In this document: in pieces, positions 25,358 to 36,378 of the stretch | Layout: every line of letters starts with the position of its first letter | How positions within the stretch are numbered: the stretch's first letter is position 1 | Assembly (NCBI RefSeq): GCF_000001735.4 | Contig: NC_003070.9 | Location: 24,661,971 to 24,725,970, forward strand | Direction of reading: 5' to 3' | Length of the DNA: 64,000 bases | From: Arabidopsis thaliana | Taxonomy: Eukaryota > Streptophyta > Magnoliopsida > Brassicales > Brassicaceae | The notes under the pieces: generated by a model | What the model was told of the DNA's origin: nothing | Database searches by the model: none | The model's input: only the letters and a program-made list of their open reading frames with translations | Program-made: the position numbers and the translations under genes

Positions 25358-26947
25358 AAAATGATTGTACTTTGTACTACTAATATTTTAAGATTCTCTT
25401 TCTGAAACCCATGATCTATTTTGTTTTTGGTCTTTTTTATTTTTATTTTCACAATTGCGTTTTCAATTAAAGATAAATATAGAAAAATAAGAAACATTAA
25501 ATTAGACACATGTTTTATATGTGTTTACCACATTGTTATGATCTAAAAATTACAAAAGTAGTAAAAATACTTTTTATGCACATTTTTCTTTGACACAACT
25601 TTTTATACACATATATGATTACATTTAAAATTGATACTTACTACTAATTTTTAAAAAATATGTTTATCACATTCAAAATATATAATAAGGAATTCTCAGA
25701 AATGTCCTAAAATACTACTATACTAAGTTTTTGTCCAAAAAGTACCAATATTAGTTTTTTTCAAAAATACCACTACAATTGTTTTAGTCCAGAAATACCA
25801 CAAACACTCAAAATAATTTTGTAAGGTTTACAATTTCAAAATTTAGGTTTGAGTGTATTATTTTCGGTTTAGAGTCTTAGTTTTTAGGGTTTATAATTAA
25901 GGTTTGAAGGCTTAAAGTTTTAGTTTCAGTTTTGTGGTATTTTTGGAAAAATAGCTTTAATGGTATTTTGAAACAAAAACTCATTTTAAGGGTGTTTTTA
26001 AGAATTTCCCATTCTCTTTTTCTTAATTCATTTTTAATGCAACAATTAATTAAATATAATTTATTGCAACAACTAACTAATCCGTTTGAGAGTATAAGTG
26101 GCAATATGTTTTATTTTTTGGGTAAGGAGTGGCAATATGTTAGGTATCCAAATGTTTTAACTAAATTAATATTTTTTACATCCAAATGCTAGTATTTTTA
26201 GACACAAAGTACCCATCTTTAAAGAAGATAAAAAATTCATAATGGCATGTAATGTTAATATTATCAAACTAAATTTTTGTTTTTATTCATATTTAGTGCT
26301 GTTCAATTTATATATAAATTCTTTATTTTATTTTTTTTGTTCAAATATATATATATTTTATATAAAACTTAATTTTAGTCATGAATCGTTTTTTTTATTT
26401 TGAAAAAAAATTAGTAAGTAACGTCCATACCAATTAATCACTCTTTAAATGTGTATGAGCTATTTTGGTTTTCCTTTCCAAAATTTGAAACGAACATACA
26501 AAAAACATCTCATTGTGCACTCAATACTCAACTTCAATTTATTCATAGTATCACACATTAACACATAAATGAAACAACTTATATTTTTTCCTCCTATTGC
26601 TCATTCCTTTCAAATTTCATCTAAAACCATAAGATTTGGATTTCTGTATTTTTAAGTAAAGAAATCTTCTCAATCCTCTCAAATCCTTCAAAATTCTTAA
26701 GAATCAAATCCACAAATTGTTTTCAATAACAATGAATTTTAAGATAGATTTTTAAATCATTAATTCAATAGAACTGGATTTCATTAGAGTTTTTAAAATC
26801 CATAATTGAATAACATAAGATTTGTAAATTTTACACAAATCACTTAAATACTAGATTGAATACACCCCCTCTAAGAAAACAACTTTTAACAAGAACTTTG
26901 TATTCTCTTTTACACATATAGACATAACAGAAAAGGGCAAAGACAAA
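25358..26947. promoter_or_regulatory. Divergent intergenic region of ATX1 and the small-peptide gene, with a possible MITE
   Basis: It contains the ATX1 promoter on the left and that of the 86-residue peptide gene on the right. The middle holds a terminal-inverted-repeat segment (listed separately). Otherwise A/T-rich with TA runs at 26310-26360. No other gene is seen. Confidence 0.45.
25689..26010. mobile_element. Possible MULE-like MITE
   Basis: The left end GGAATTCTCAGAAATGTCCT and the reversed right end GGGAAATTCTTAAAAACACC align imperfectly, and the interior repeats wording such as AAAATACCAC on both strands. Such ends are common in small Arabidopsis Mutator-like elements. No clear target duplication is visible. 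Confidence 0.42.
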
Positions 26948-27307
26948 ATGAGTTTCAAGTTCATTCTTATAGCTACGCTTCTACTTTTATGCATCGCATC
27001 TTCCAATTCGACCATCACTTTACTTTTTAGAAATCAGAAAATTAGTAAGTTTATACTTTGATTCATGAATCATGCATAAGTCCAAACAGTGTAATGTGTA
27101 ATTTTAAAAAATGTTTTATAATCAATTTTTGATGTGTTACAAGTCCATGAAGAAGAAGAAGAAGGTGGAAAGATTCACATTCACAAGGGAATGAAGATCT
27201 CCGTAGAACATAGCCGTTCACCTCCTGCAAAAGGCTTTTATTCGCATGCATACGGTTCGTTATTCGATAGATGTAATAATGTACTTAGAAGATTCAATTG
27301 TGAGTGA
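26948..27307 (+). CDS. Putative secreted signalling peptide precursor, 86 residues
   Basis: Two exons, 26948-27044 and 27144-27307, join in frame (donor GTAAGT, acceptor ACAAG). The N-terminus MSFKFILIATLLLLCIASSN is a clear signal peptide. The remainder is small, charged and ends in a conserved-looking tail: an acidic run (HEEEEEGG), a His-rich patch (IHIHKG), then KISVEHSRSPPAKGFYSHAY and SLFDRCNNVLRRFNCE. The Ser-x-Ser followed by proline and a glycine a few residues later recalls the SxS motif of Brassicaceae SCOOP phytocytokines, but this is only a resemblance. A possible further donor (T|GTGAGT) overlaps the stop at 27305, so a third exon cannot be excluded. I do not recognise the gene. 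A secreted-peptide role is inferred from architecture alone. Confidence 0.6.
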
Positions 27308-28473
27308 TTTTCTTATATATACTGATTTCCTTCGGAAGATACACATTTCTGAAACCTATTTTGAAAGTATGCTGACAACATTAGAGATGGAAATAAAACT
27401 ATATGCCATTTGAAATTTCTAGAGGGCAGTTACTAAAGGTTTTGGGTCATCAAATCAATTCTTCGATGGTTTAGTTTGATCGCTATTCCATTTTTAGAGA
27501 AACTGTGTAAAGCTTTGTTTTTATTCTAGAATGTACATGTATATCACTAGGGAAGTAGTTCAATATCAAAGAATATTGGATTAGAACAAACGTGTGTAAT
27601 TCCGGTCTAAACGGAGGATTCCGGTAGGTCGGGACGGTTGTTCCAGCAAGCTCATCCACGGAAAAATCCTGACCGTCCATTTCCTGATCCTCTTCCGCAG
27701 GCTTCTCTCGCATCCTTGTGACAAAATCCTTTTTTTCTTTCTTTCTAACAGTAAATGAGAAAAATTATGGACCACTCACGTCGCAATGAGTTCTTGGCTC
27801 AAGTCCTTAACTAGTGAACTATCCACTAGTTAGCATTTACCAATAAGAATTCGGTTAGTTTTCTAATATACATGATGTAGACATGTAGTTTGGTTTATAT
27901 ATGTTAAATATATGTATAAATTGTTACCGAATTAATAGTTTGTAACCAAATAATTACATTGCTAGATTTATTTAATTCATTAAAAAAACACCTTAATAAT
28001 GTTGCGGCAGGATATCATTATGCATAGGTAGGTATTCCGACAAAAAATGACCTTTTAAGTTCTAAAATTAGAATAAACCACTGGAACTCAAAAATGTAGT
28101 TCGTTAATCCAAATATACATATTAAAAGTAGGATTGCCAAGAAAATCTTCAAATTCTGGTAAAATTGGCACGTAGGATAGAGTTTTGTTGTTGTCGTAAA
28201 TTCATGTTAAATCTTGGTTTGATGGTTGTAAAGTGTGTTGTTTAGAAGTTAAAACCGCGTTTTATAATTAACAACATTTTAAATGACAGCAAATAAACAA
28301 AACGAATTACTTCTTTTGGGTGTTCATTATCTTTTATAAATAACTTTTTCTTCATTTTTCTTAAATTTTTCATTAGCCTATAAGTAGTTCTCGGGAACAA
28401 AGTTTTCTAGTACTTAAATATATAAATCTTACATATCTTATGTTACTTGTTGATATCAAAAGAAAAGTTGAAA
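27308..28473. other. Intergenic with a coding-like minus-strand fragment and a hairpin
   Basis: On the minus strand, 27713-27583 reads MREKPAEEDQEMDGQDFSVD and goes on to PTYRNPPFRPELHT, a composition much more protein-like than its surroundings; no partner exon was found. A 9-base inverted repeat TAACTAGTG / CACTAGTTA with a 7-base loop sits at 27808-27832. A short upstream ORF starting at 28440 overlaps the start of the next gene in another frame. Confidence 0.4.
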
Positions 28474-29337
28474 ATGAAGAAGATTACAAAAAAGCTATCA
28501 ATGAAATACGTGAAGCTCCATAAGCAAAAAAAGCTCCGCCAAGACGGGTCCATGAAGTCAGAGGAAGACGGTGGAGAGCCTTTCCGGGAATCTCATTCGC
28601 CGGATTATGCGGAAAGTAATGAAACAAAGGAGACTCCTAAGGTTACAAAGATTATGGAGTCCATGCATCGTAAGCTGATGCTAAAAGACAAGGCAAATAA
28701 AAAGAAAATTCACGTGGACGATCAATCCCAAATGTCAGAACGTTCGGTTAGGAATGGTGGTCGTGATCGCAAGGACCAGCTTGATGAAGGCTCGGTTAGA
28801 AACATGAATCGCGATGGTACGGACCAGCTTGTAGGCTCAGTTAAAAACAGTCATATGGATCATCTTGAAGATTTGATTAGGGGTCGTGATCGTATGGAAG
28901 GTTCCAATAGGAATGGTGCTCGTAATCGTGTGGACCAGCTTGAAGGTTTTAGCAAAAACGGTGAGAAACATCAGCATGAAGAAAATACTGTTAAAACAAG
29001 CGATCAAATAGATCAATCAGAAAAATCAACTAAAAGTCCATCTGATTTTGCTTCAAAAAAAGATTATCTTGATTGGATTGAATATGTGGAAGGATCGAAT
29101 CATCATTGTTTCGATCGATCCGAAGATTCCGAAAAATCTTATATAAGAGAGGATATCGATCATGACGCGATAAGCGTTGGGATATCAGAAGGATCCATAG
29201 AGGGGAACAACGATGAGAGTCTATTACTCAAGAGTTCTAAGTATAGAAAAAACGAGAAATTTGAAGATTCAAAAGGTTATAAGAAAGGAAAAGGTAGCAA
29301 GGCTAAAGATTCACTGAAATGTCAATTAGTTGACTAA
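28474..29337 (+). CDS. Uncharacterised Lys/Asp/Ser-rich protein with degenerate repeats, 287 residues
   Basis: Single exon. The start is the ATG at 28474 (MKKITKKLSMKYVKLHKQKK); the open frame upstream begins only at TTG. The N-terminus is strongly basic. A central block repeats a 15-17-residue theme: SVRNGGRDRKDQLDEG, SVRNMNRDGTDQLVG, SVKNSHMDHLEDLIRG, SNRNGARNRVDQLEG, spanning about residues 80-165. The C-terminal part is acidic then basic (KGYKKGKGSKAKDSLKC). There is no signal peptide, membrane segment or known domain that I recognise; it looks largely disordered. A 27-codon ORF from the ATG at 28440 overlaps the main start in another frame and could lower translation. A TATA-like atatataaa lies near 28420. 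Possibly a lineage-restricted gene. Confidence 0.65.
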   Translation: MKKITKKLSMKYVKLHKQKKLRQDGSMKSEEDGGEPFRESHSPDYAESNETKETPKVTKIMESMHRKLMLKDKANKKKIHVDDQSQMSERSVRNGGRDRKDQLDEGSVRNMNRDGTDQLVGSVKNSHMDHLEDLIRGRDRMEGSNRNGARNRVDQLEGFSKNGEKHQHEENTVKTSDQIDQSEKSTKSPSDFASKKDYLDWIEYVEGSNHHCFDRSEDSEKSYIREDIDHDAISVGISEGSIEGNNDESLLLKSSKYRKNEKFEDSKGYKKGKGSKAKDSLKCQLVD

Positions 29338-31092
29338 ATGTTGAATGTGCATTTTAGTCCTAACAAAATAAATGTTTCTTTCATAATGTATAATATGATC
29401 ATTGATCATTTAGTTAGTATGAACAACTACTCTGTATGATCATTACTTTCAATGAAAATTGTGGTTTTCTTATTAAAAGCTCGAGCTCGTCATGGACTCA
29501 TGGCAGTGGTAATTTGGTCACCAAAATCTGGCTGCGAGACTCCAAAGACGATTACATGTGTCGGCATCCCCTAAAGTTATGTCATGTATGCTCAGTGTTT
29601 CCTCGCATTACTCTCCAATTTTTGCCTTGCAAGATACTTTTGTGCATGGGCATGGCTTGTCACTTGTGTCGCGAACCTTGTCTTCACATATTTCCTCGAT
29701 ATATTTCAATCTCTTTTTCTAGTATATTCTTTAATCCTTCCAGATATAATCTGAAACTTCATTGAATTAACAAGTTCATAACCAAGATCGTCTATCATTT
29801 AAAGGCCTTAATTAAAAAAGAAAAGTCAATAACAAAGAACACTTTGTTAATATCCTCACATTAAATTAATTAATAATCATCTATAAATATATCATTAACC
29901 AACAGACCCGTTATTCATTTTTAAAACTTGATTAATTCTCTCGCAACCACCCACAAAAGTGATAAAAGCATAAGTATAAAAATGTCAAGAGATTTGACAA
30001 AATTTTGTAGGCCGAGTTAGATTGACTTAGGTTCGTCCCAAACGGCTAAATCACTTGTCCATGCTTACCAAGATGCCAAAATACACGACATATTCCACAA
30101 CAAACAAATTCCGCTATCTGATAATTCCCGAAAATATGTTCCAAAAATATATAGAAATGATGGAAACAAAATAATATTTTAAAATCTTTAATATTCATTA
30201 ACTAATGATTTATGAAAAATTATTAAAAAATGATTTGAATATTTTATAAATCTATTAAGACGAAAACAAGCCATGTTTATTCTCTCTTATAAGCTATGTA
30301 TAGTATTTGTAAGTTACTATTAGTATGGGTAACAATTATAAGAAAACGAATCAATTTATTAATAGATAAATTAAGATAAAATCACATAAAAGTAAGAAAA
30401 AGGACCAAATGTAATAAAGAGTAAGAGAAATACAGAGAAACAAACAAAAGAGTCGCAACGGCTATTTCGTAGTTACCAACTTATTTTGCTGTCCAATGCA
30501 CAACTTGTTCTTACACCAAAAGTTGTGCTCTTTAAACTTGCATTTATTCTACCCAAAAAAAAAAAAAATTGCTCAATATATATACAAATATATACCATAG
30601 TTTATCACTAACAATCAGTAGTATTATGTTTCACACTAATATACTCAAAATTAATCATCAAATCATATTAATATTAGTGATTAACAAACAACAAAGAAGC
30701 TAATTAAGACTTTTCTTTCCCACAGTACAACTCTCTGACTGTGTAACTCACTCTGTCAACTACAAGATTACAAAAGACCGTTAGATTTCATCTTTGACCA
30801 TTTGAAATCTTAAGATCAAATCTCAGCCGTCCATTCCACCGTTACCAATCTCTCTCTTTCGATATAATCAACAAATTTTCTAACTTTTTCTCGGTGTCCT
30901 TTCTCAATCAGAAGCTTTACCCTATTTTCTCTATACCTCCCACGCAATTTCTCTCATTCCTTTCTTTGTGGGTTTTTGTTTATTCTTCACAAAGTTAACA
31001 TTTTTAGACTCAAAACTCATTCTTTTGCCCTTCCTCTGTTTCTCCTCTCTTGGGGTTTATCTTAGATTCTCCAAAAAAGTCTCTCTCTTTCC
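29338..31092. other. Intergenic, then promoter and leader of the GH17 gene
   Basis: No gene is supportable. The patch at 29470-29700 is less AT-rich and open in one frame but is not recognisable. From about 30700 the sequence becomes pyrimidine-rich (runs of ctctct and ttctcc up to the ATG), typical of a plant leader. Confidence 0.45.
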
Positions 31093-33446
31093 ATGGCTTC
31101 TCTTCTCCATCTTCTTCTCCTTTCTCTTTCTCTTTTAGTTCTTGCTTCAGCTTCTCCTTCTCCTCCAGCTGATGAAGGTGAGATTCTTGTATCTGATTCA
31201 ATCTTGTACTTTGAGTTTCAGATTCAATCTTTACTCCCAAATTTGAAAGTTTTGATTTTTGCATGTGTTAATGTTCTTCTAGAAAACCAAATGTTCCATT
31301 TTTTATGTAGTAATAATTCCACTGTCAGTGATTAATGAAAATAGCTTTAATATAAAGTAATTAAAGACAAGTCCTTTTGTATGTATGTGTTGGATTTGAT
31401 TCATTGAGTATGTTTGAGAGTGTGGTAGGTTATGATAATAAATGTCAGTATGTGTGTTTGGCAGGTGGGTTTGTTTTTAAATGCTCACTAAGAAACAAGA
31501 AATGGTGAATTTTCATGTCCCCAAATATTTATTACAAGACAAATAATTCAATGTCTAATGTTTTGACCAGAGACATAGTTCTTTTTAGTTAAGTCTATGA
31601 ATCCAAATCTTTGAGTATTGTACACTCTTTTGGACTAGTTCTAGATATGTTGATACTAATGGTTTAGTTGAAATCAATATATTTTTTGTAGGTTCATATA
31701 TTGGAGTAAACATAGGGACTGATCTTTCTGATATGCCACATCCAACACAAGTTGTTGCTCTACTAAAAGCTCAAGAAATCCGACATATTCGATTATACAA
31801 CGCTGATCCCGGGTTGTTGATTGCTCTAGCAAACACTGGTATCAAAGTTATAATCTCCATTCCTAATGACCAGCTTCTTGGTATAGGTCAATCCAATTCA
31901 ACCGCAGCGAATTGGGTTAAACGCAATGTCATTGCACATTACCCTGCAACGATGATAACCGCGGTTTCTGTTGGCTCTGAGGTGCTAACCAGTCTCTCTA
32001 ATGCAGCACCTGTTCTAGTCAGTGCTATAAAGAACGTTCATGCTGCTTTACTCTCGGCGAATCTTGACAAGTTGATAAAAGTTTCTACTCCTTTATCAAC
32101 TTCCTTGATTCTTGATCCTTTTCCTCCATCGCAAGCGTTCTTTAACCGTTCTTTGAATGCGGTTATAGTTCCGTTACTAAGCTTCTTGCAGTCAACAAAC
32201 TCATACCTGATGGTGAATGTGTATCCATACATTGACTATATGCAATCAAACGGTGTGATTCCGTTAGACTACGCGTTGTTCAAACCGATACCTCCAAACA
32301 AAGAAGCTGTTGATGCAAACACTCTTGTTCGTTACTCAAACGCTTTTGATGCAATGGTTGATGCAACGTACTTCGCTATGGCGTTCCTCAACTTCACAAA
32401 CATTCCGGTTTTAGTAACCGAATCAGGCTGGCCTTCGAAAGGAGAAACCAATGAGCCTGATGCTACACTTGACAACGCCAACACTTACAACAGTAATCTC
32501 ATTAGACATGTTCTTAACAAGACCGGAACTCCGAAACGCCCGGGGATCGCTGTGAGTACTTATATTTACGAGCTTTACAATGAAGATACAAAAGCAGGTT
32601 TATCAGAGAAGAATTGGGGGTTGTTTAATGCAAATGGTGAACCGGTTTACGTACTTCGGTTGACTAACTCGGGCTCGGTTCTAGCTAACGATACAACGAA
32701 CCAGACTTATTGTACTGCAAGAGAAGGTGCTGATACAAAGATGCTTCAAGCTGCTCTTGATTGGGCTTGTGGTCCTGGAAAGATTGATTGTTCGCCTATT
32801 AAGCAAGGAGAGACTTGTTATGAACCGGATAATGTCGTCGCGCATGCTAACTACGCGTTTGATACTTATTATCATCAGACTGGGAATAATCCTGATGCTT
32901 GCAACTTCAATGGTGTTGCTAGTATCACTACCACAGATCCAAGTAAGAAACATAAAAAGCCTTTTTTGATTATACATTGCATTGTGTAATACTGTTTTTT
33001 ACCGTTAATTAGTAAAAAAGCTAATTTTTTCTTGCTTGGTTGTTTCAATGCAGGTCATGGTACATGTGTGTTTGCTGGGAGGTAAATTATTCTGTTTCCT
33101 TATACTCTTTTGTTGGTAGATATGTTCATTCTTGGTTTCGATTAGGAAATGTATTGATTTGGTTTTTCGGATTAAAAAGAATGACTTCATGTTAATTGTG
33201 TTAAGTTTTTTTTAGTATCAGATCAGTTAGTCCAAATGAAACACTCATATTGTATAAATTTTTAATGGTTGTTTATTTTACCTCGATTGCAGCCGCGGTA
33301 ATGGTAGAAACGGGACGTCTGTGAACATAACAGCGCCATCGGCAAACTCAACAACTTCTTCTGGAATACGGAGTGATTTGTATTACAGTCGGGGTATATG
33401 GAGTATCTTGACAGTAATGATTTTGAACGTTGCTAATATCTTGTGA
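31093..33446 (+). CDS. Glucan endo-1,3-beta-glucosidase (GH17) with X8/CBM43 domain and GPI signal
   Basis: Cell-surface enzyme acting on callose-type beta-1,3-glucans; I recognise the position as At1g66250. Four exons, 31093-31177, 31692-32942, 33054-33081 (only 28 bases) and 33293-33446, give 505 residues. Signal peptide MASLLHLLLLSLSLLVLASA. GH17 domain about residues 29-350 starting SYIGVNIGTDLSD; the acid/base Glu is in SVGSEVL (~125, where many relatives have GNEV) and the nucleophile Glu in VTESGWPSK (~272). The X8 domain, about 366-455, has TYCTAREGADTKMLQAALDW and spaced cysteines (DWACG, IDCSPI, ETCYEP, DACNF, HGTCVF). After a Ser/Thr/Asn-rich linker the C-terminus is hydrophobic (IWSILTVMILNVANIL), a GPI-attachment signal, so it is probably anchored at plasma membrane or plasmodesmata. 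Confidence 0.93.
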
Positions 33447-33924
33447 GAAATCTTTGGGACATAACAATGTTAGTTTCTGTTCCGAGAAGTTTTTTTAACT
33501 TTCTTAGGTGGGATTGGAGTTAGAATTGAGGCCGATTGTGTTGGATTCGATTTTGTACACAACAAAAACCAAGATAACATTCTAATGGTCTTTTTTATCC
33601 CATTGTTCGTTTTTGATCCGTTACTCAGAAAGTGAAGTTTAGGGTTTCTGTAGATAAAATTCACAATTGACTAAAAGATTTTTTCGTATATTATTAGATT
33701 CAACCAACTAACAATAACAGCTTTCTCATTTACAGCTAAATCTCTTTTAACTTCAATAACCAAAAGTGACTGTGAAAGTGTGAAACAAGAAAAGAGGAAA
33801 ATAAAAGCAGAGTAGAGCCATCCTAAACGTAATTAAACCAAACCAGACTTTGCCACATATTTAGTCAGAGACTAAGAATAAAGAACACAAAAGTACATGA
33901 CAAGATGCGAAGTCTTGCTTCTGT
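33447..33924. terminator. Convergent 3' ends of GH17 and ALY3 genes
   Basis: Only 478 bases separate the two stop codons, so both 3' UTRs and polyadenylation regions must lie here and may overlap. AATAAA-like motifs occur on both strands (for example aagaataaagaa near 33873 on the plus strand). No gene is seen. Confidence 0.45.
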
Positions 33925-35913
33925 TTAAGAGATGTTCATAGCTTCAGCATGATAGCTTTCGAGATCTTTGTCGAGATCCGCAGCAGACTTCTCCACTGGC
34001 TTCTTTCCACCTCGCCCACCGCTTTTATTCCCTCTGCCACCACCATTACCCCGGCCTCTACCACGGAACCCGCCTCGACCAGCTGTCACACCACCTTGTT
34101 GGTTTTGTTGGCTGTCATAAATAAACAATATGATAAGATAAGATGATAAAACCAATGCATGATCAGCCCACATGAATGACAACGAGATCAGACTCTTGAA
34201 CACTTACAGTGGAAGGCGTCTCCCAGAAGGACCTGAACCTCTTCCTCTTCCTACTCTCCCACCTCTAACTCCTTGTCTGCAATAATCAGTGATACATTCA
34301 CTTCAGCACATAAACTCAAAACTATTCTCTTGTAAAAAAAAAACAGACCGGCAACATACCCAATGAAGACACTCCTCTTCATCCTTCCATTCAATCCAGT
34401 CACATTAACACGAGCTGCGACAGGAGCAGATTCAGTATTTCCACCCAGAATCTCCAGTTTCATAGGCCTTCCATCCAAAAGTACATTATTGTATTTCCTC
34501 ATAGCTTGAATTGCATCACTTCTTCTCATATACACAACTTCAGCCGATCCCTGTATGACACAGAACATCAGATATCAAATATTACAGAAACACGGTAATG
34601 AACAGATAAACCATAGCAAAAAGAAAACAGAACTTACACTTGGACGCCCATTTTTGTCATAGTGAATTGCATATCTTTTCAGCTCTCCAATTTCAGCATA
34701 GAGTTCCTAGATTCCATATGATAGTACAAACCAATTTCAGAAAACTCCACAGAACCAAAACAACAGAAGCACTGGAACATAGATGTCAGGCTATACCCTT
34801 ATATCTTCATTTGTCACTCCCTGATCAAGGTTGGTAATATAAACTGTGGTTCCGACTTCCACTCCTGATACCCCAACAGCTCTAAGGGTTTCTTCATACA
34901 AATCATTCTGATTCTGCCATGGCAAGCTCCTCTTCCTGCGGGCAAGCTGATCCAGTAGAACATATCAAGTCAGCTAAAAGGGTCTGTAGAATCTTGAAGC
35001 CACATTAATCAACAAATTTCTTGAAAGAGGAGAAAACACCCATTTGGCTGAAAGTACTAAAGCAAAGAGCTCCAGGAAGAAGTAGTCAAGAACCATCCAA
35101 GGAGATACCAAATGAAACGTAGGGAAACAAGTAAATTTGACTAACTTCATATGAATCATACTGGTGTTATCAGTCAGTCTCTGAAGCCAAAAACGAAAAC
35201 TGAGACTGCCGTCACACTCCGAAGAAATTCCAGATGTACCATCGTGAACTTCATGCATAGTGCAAATACCCCCACTTTGATAACCCATCATAAATCCTAT
35301 TTACTGTTAAAATTTCTGAAATTCCCCCTAAAACCACACACATTTTCAGGCTTTATCCCCCTGTAGATAACCCTATGTGGACTACTTAGCTTAAAGGAGC
35401 TCCTCAATAAACCTATAGCGAGTGACAATATCAACCGAAAACTTCTGCACATCTATTCATGCCTCTTGAAGTTCCCAGATTTTAACCATAAAAACCACTA
35501 ATTGCAGGAAAGAAGCTTTTCTAAGAAGATGTTAGAAGATTCTTGTAATCTGAATCATCATCAGAAGTAACGGTATATGCATGTATGATTCTTCTCCAAG
35601 GACAAAAGAGCATTAAAAGATCATCCATCTTAAGTTTTAGCATGCTTCGGTATTTGGTGGCACAGAGTTCCAATCAAGATTTCGAGCTTGCCTTGTTTAT
35701 GGAGAAGGATGATGATGGCCGAGTATTAACAGCAAGAGGACCTCTACGAACAGGTCCACCTCCTCTTCCACCTCCTACAACACCATTAGGTCCACCACGT
35801 CCACGTCCACTCTTACGGGAAACTCCTTTACCTCCAGACCTTGCAGCTGCAGACCTTTCACTCTTACTCTTCTTCACAATTTCATCAAGAGTCATATTCA
35901 AAGCGTCTGACAT
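33925..35913 (-). CDS. ALY3: ALY/REF mRNA export factor (RRM protein)
   Basis: Nuclear adaptor that couples mRNA processing to export via UAP56/TREX (family knowledge); position matches At1g66260. Six exons: 35913-35692, 34946-34797, 34706-34638, 34550-34360, 34276-34208, 34111-33925, total 295 residues. The N-terminus MSDALNMTLDEIVKKSK is the UAP56-binding motif, followed by an RG-rich region. RRM about residues 90-170: RNP2 VYITNL, RNP1-like RPSGSAEVVYM. A second RGG region follows, then a C-terminal UAP56-binding motif SAADLDKDLESYHAEAM. Intron 1 begins with GC (AAG|GCAAGC), a GC-AG intron; the other coding introns are GT-AG. An intron in the 5' leader is also likely (35941-36324). The start is the first ATG that opens the conserved motif; a Met two codons upstream is also in frame. 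Confidence 0.95.
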
Positions 35914-35940
35914 CTTCAATCCAATAAAATCAAACTAAAC

Positions 35941-36378
35941 CTGAACAAATTGGAGTTTAGAAAATTACAATTAGCTACCACCAACACAATGACAACACAC
36001 GCCATCAAAATCGAAGGAGATCAAGCAATAATTATAAAATTCAAGCTCAAATACACAAATCAAGGACGGTGAATCATATCCACTGCTCGAATTCAAAGAT
36101 CTGATTATCGGAACATATGAACCAATAGATTCCTAAAACCTAGAAAACAATTCTCATAAGCGATATCGAGAAAACACGAATCACTGCAAAATTTTAGACG
36201 GAAACTCGTAATCGCATCTCAGAAACATAGATCAAAGCCCTAGATCTAGATTCGTAATCGAAAAAGTGAAATCAATCGGAAACATTATACGCGAAACCAG
36301 ATGAATCGAGAATCGAAACGTTACCAGATTAGGAGAAAAGACAGATCGGAGAAGATCGAGAGATCTGTGTTAGGGTTT
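35941..36378 (-). promoter_or_regulatory. ALY3 leader intron and telo-box
   Basis: A GTAACG donor at 36324-36323 and a TTGTTCAG acceptor at 35941 bound a probable 384-base intron in the 5' leader, with the ATG 28 bases downstream of the acceptor. On the minus strand AAACCCTAA occurs at 36370-36378, a telo-box often found in promoters or leaders of plant translation and RNA-processing genes. Confidence 0.6.

Noticed and set aside
29436-29765. 109-codon open frame with several cysteines
   Set aside because: No signal peptide at a plausible start and no known cysteine pattern; not supportable as a secreted peptide.
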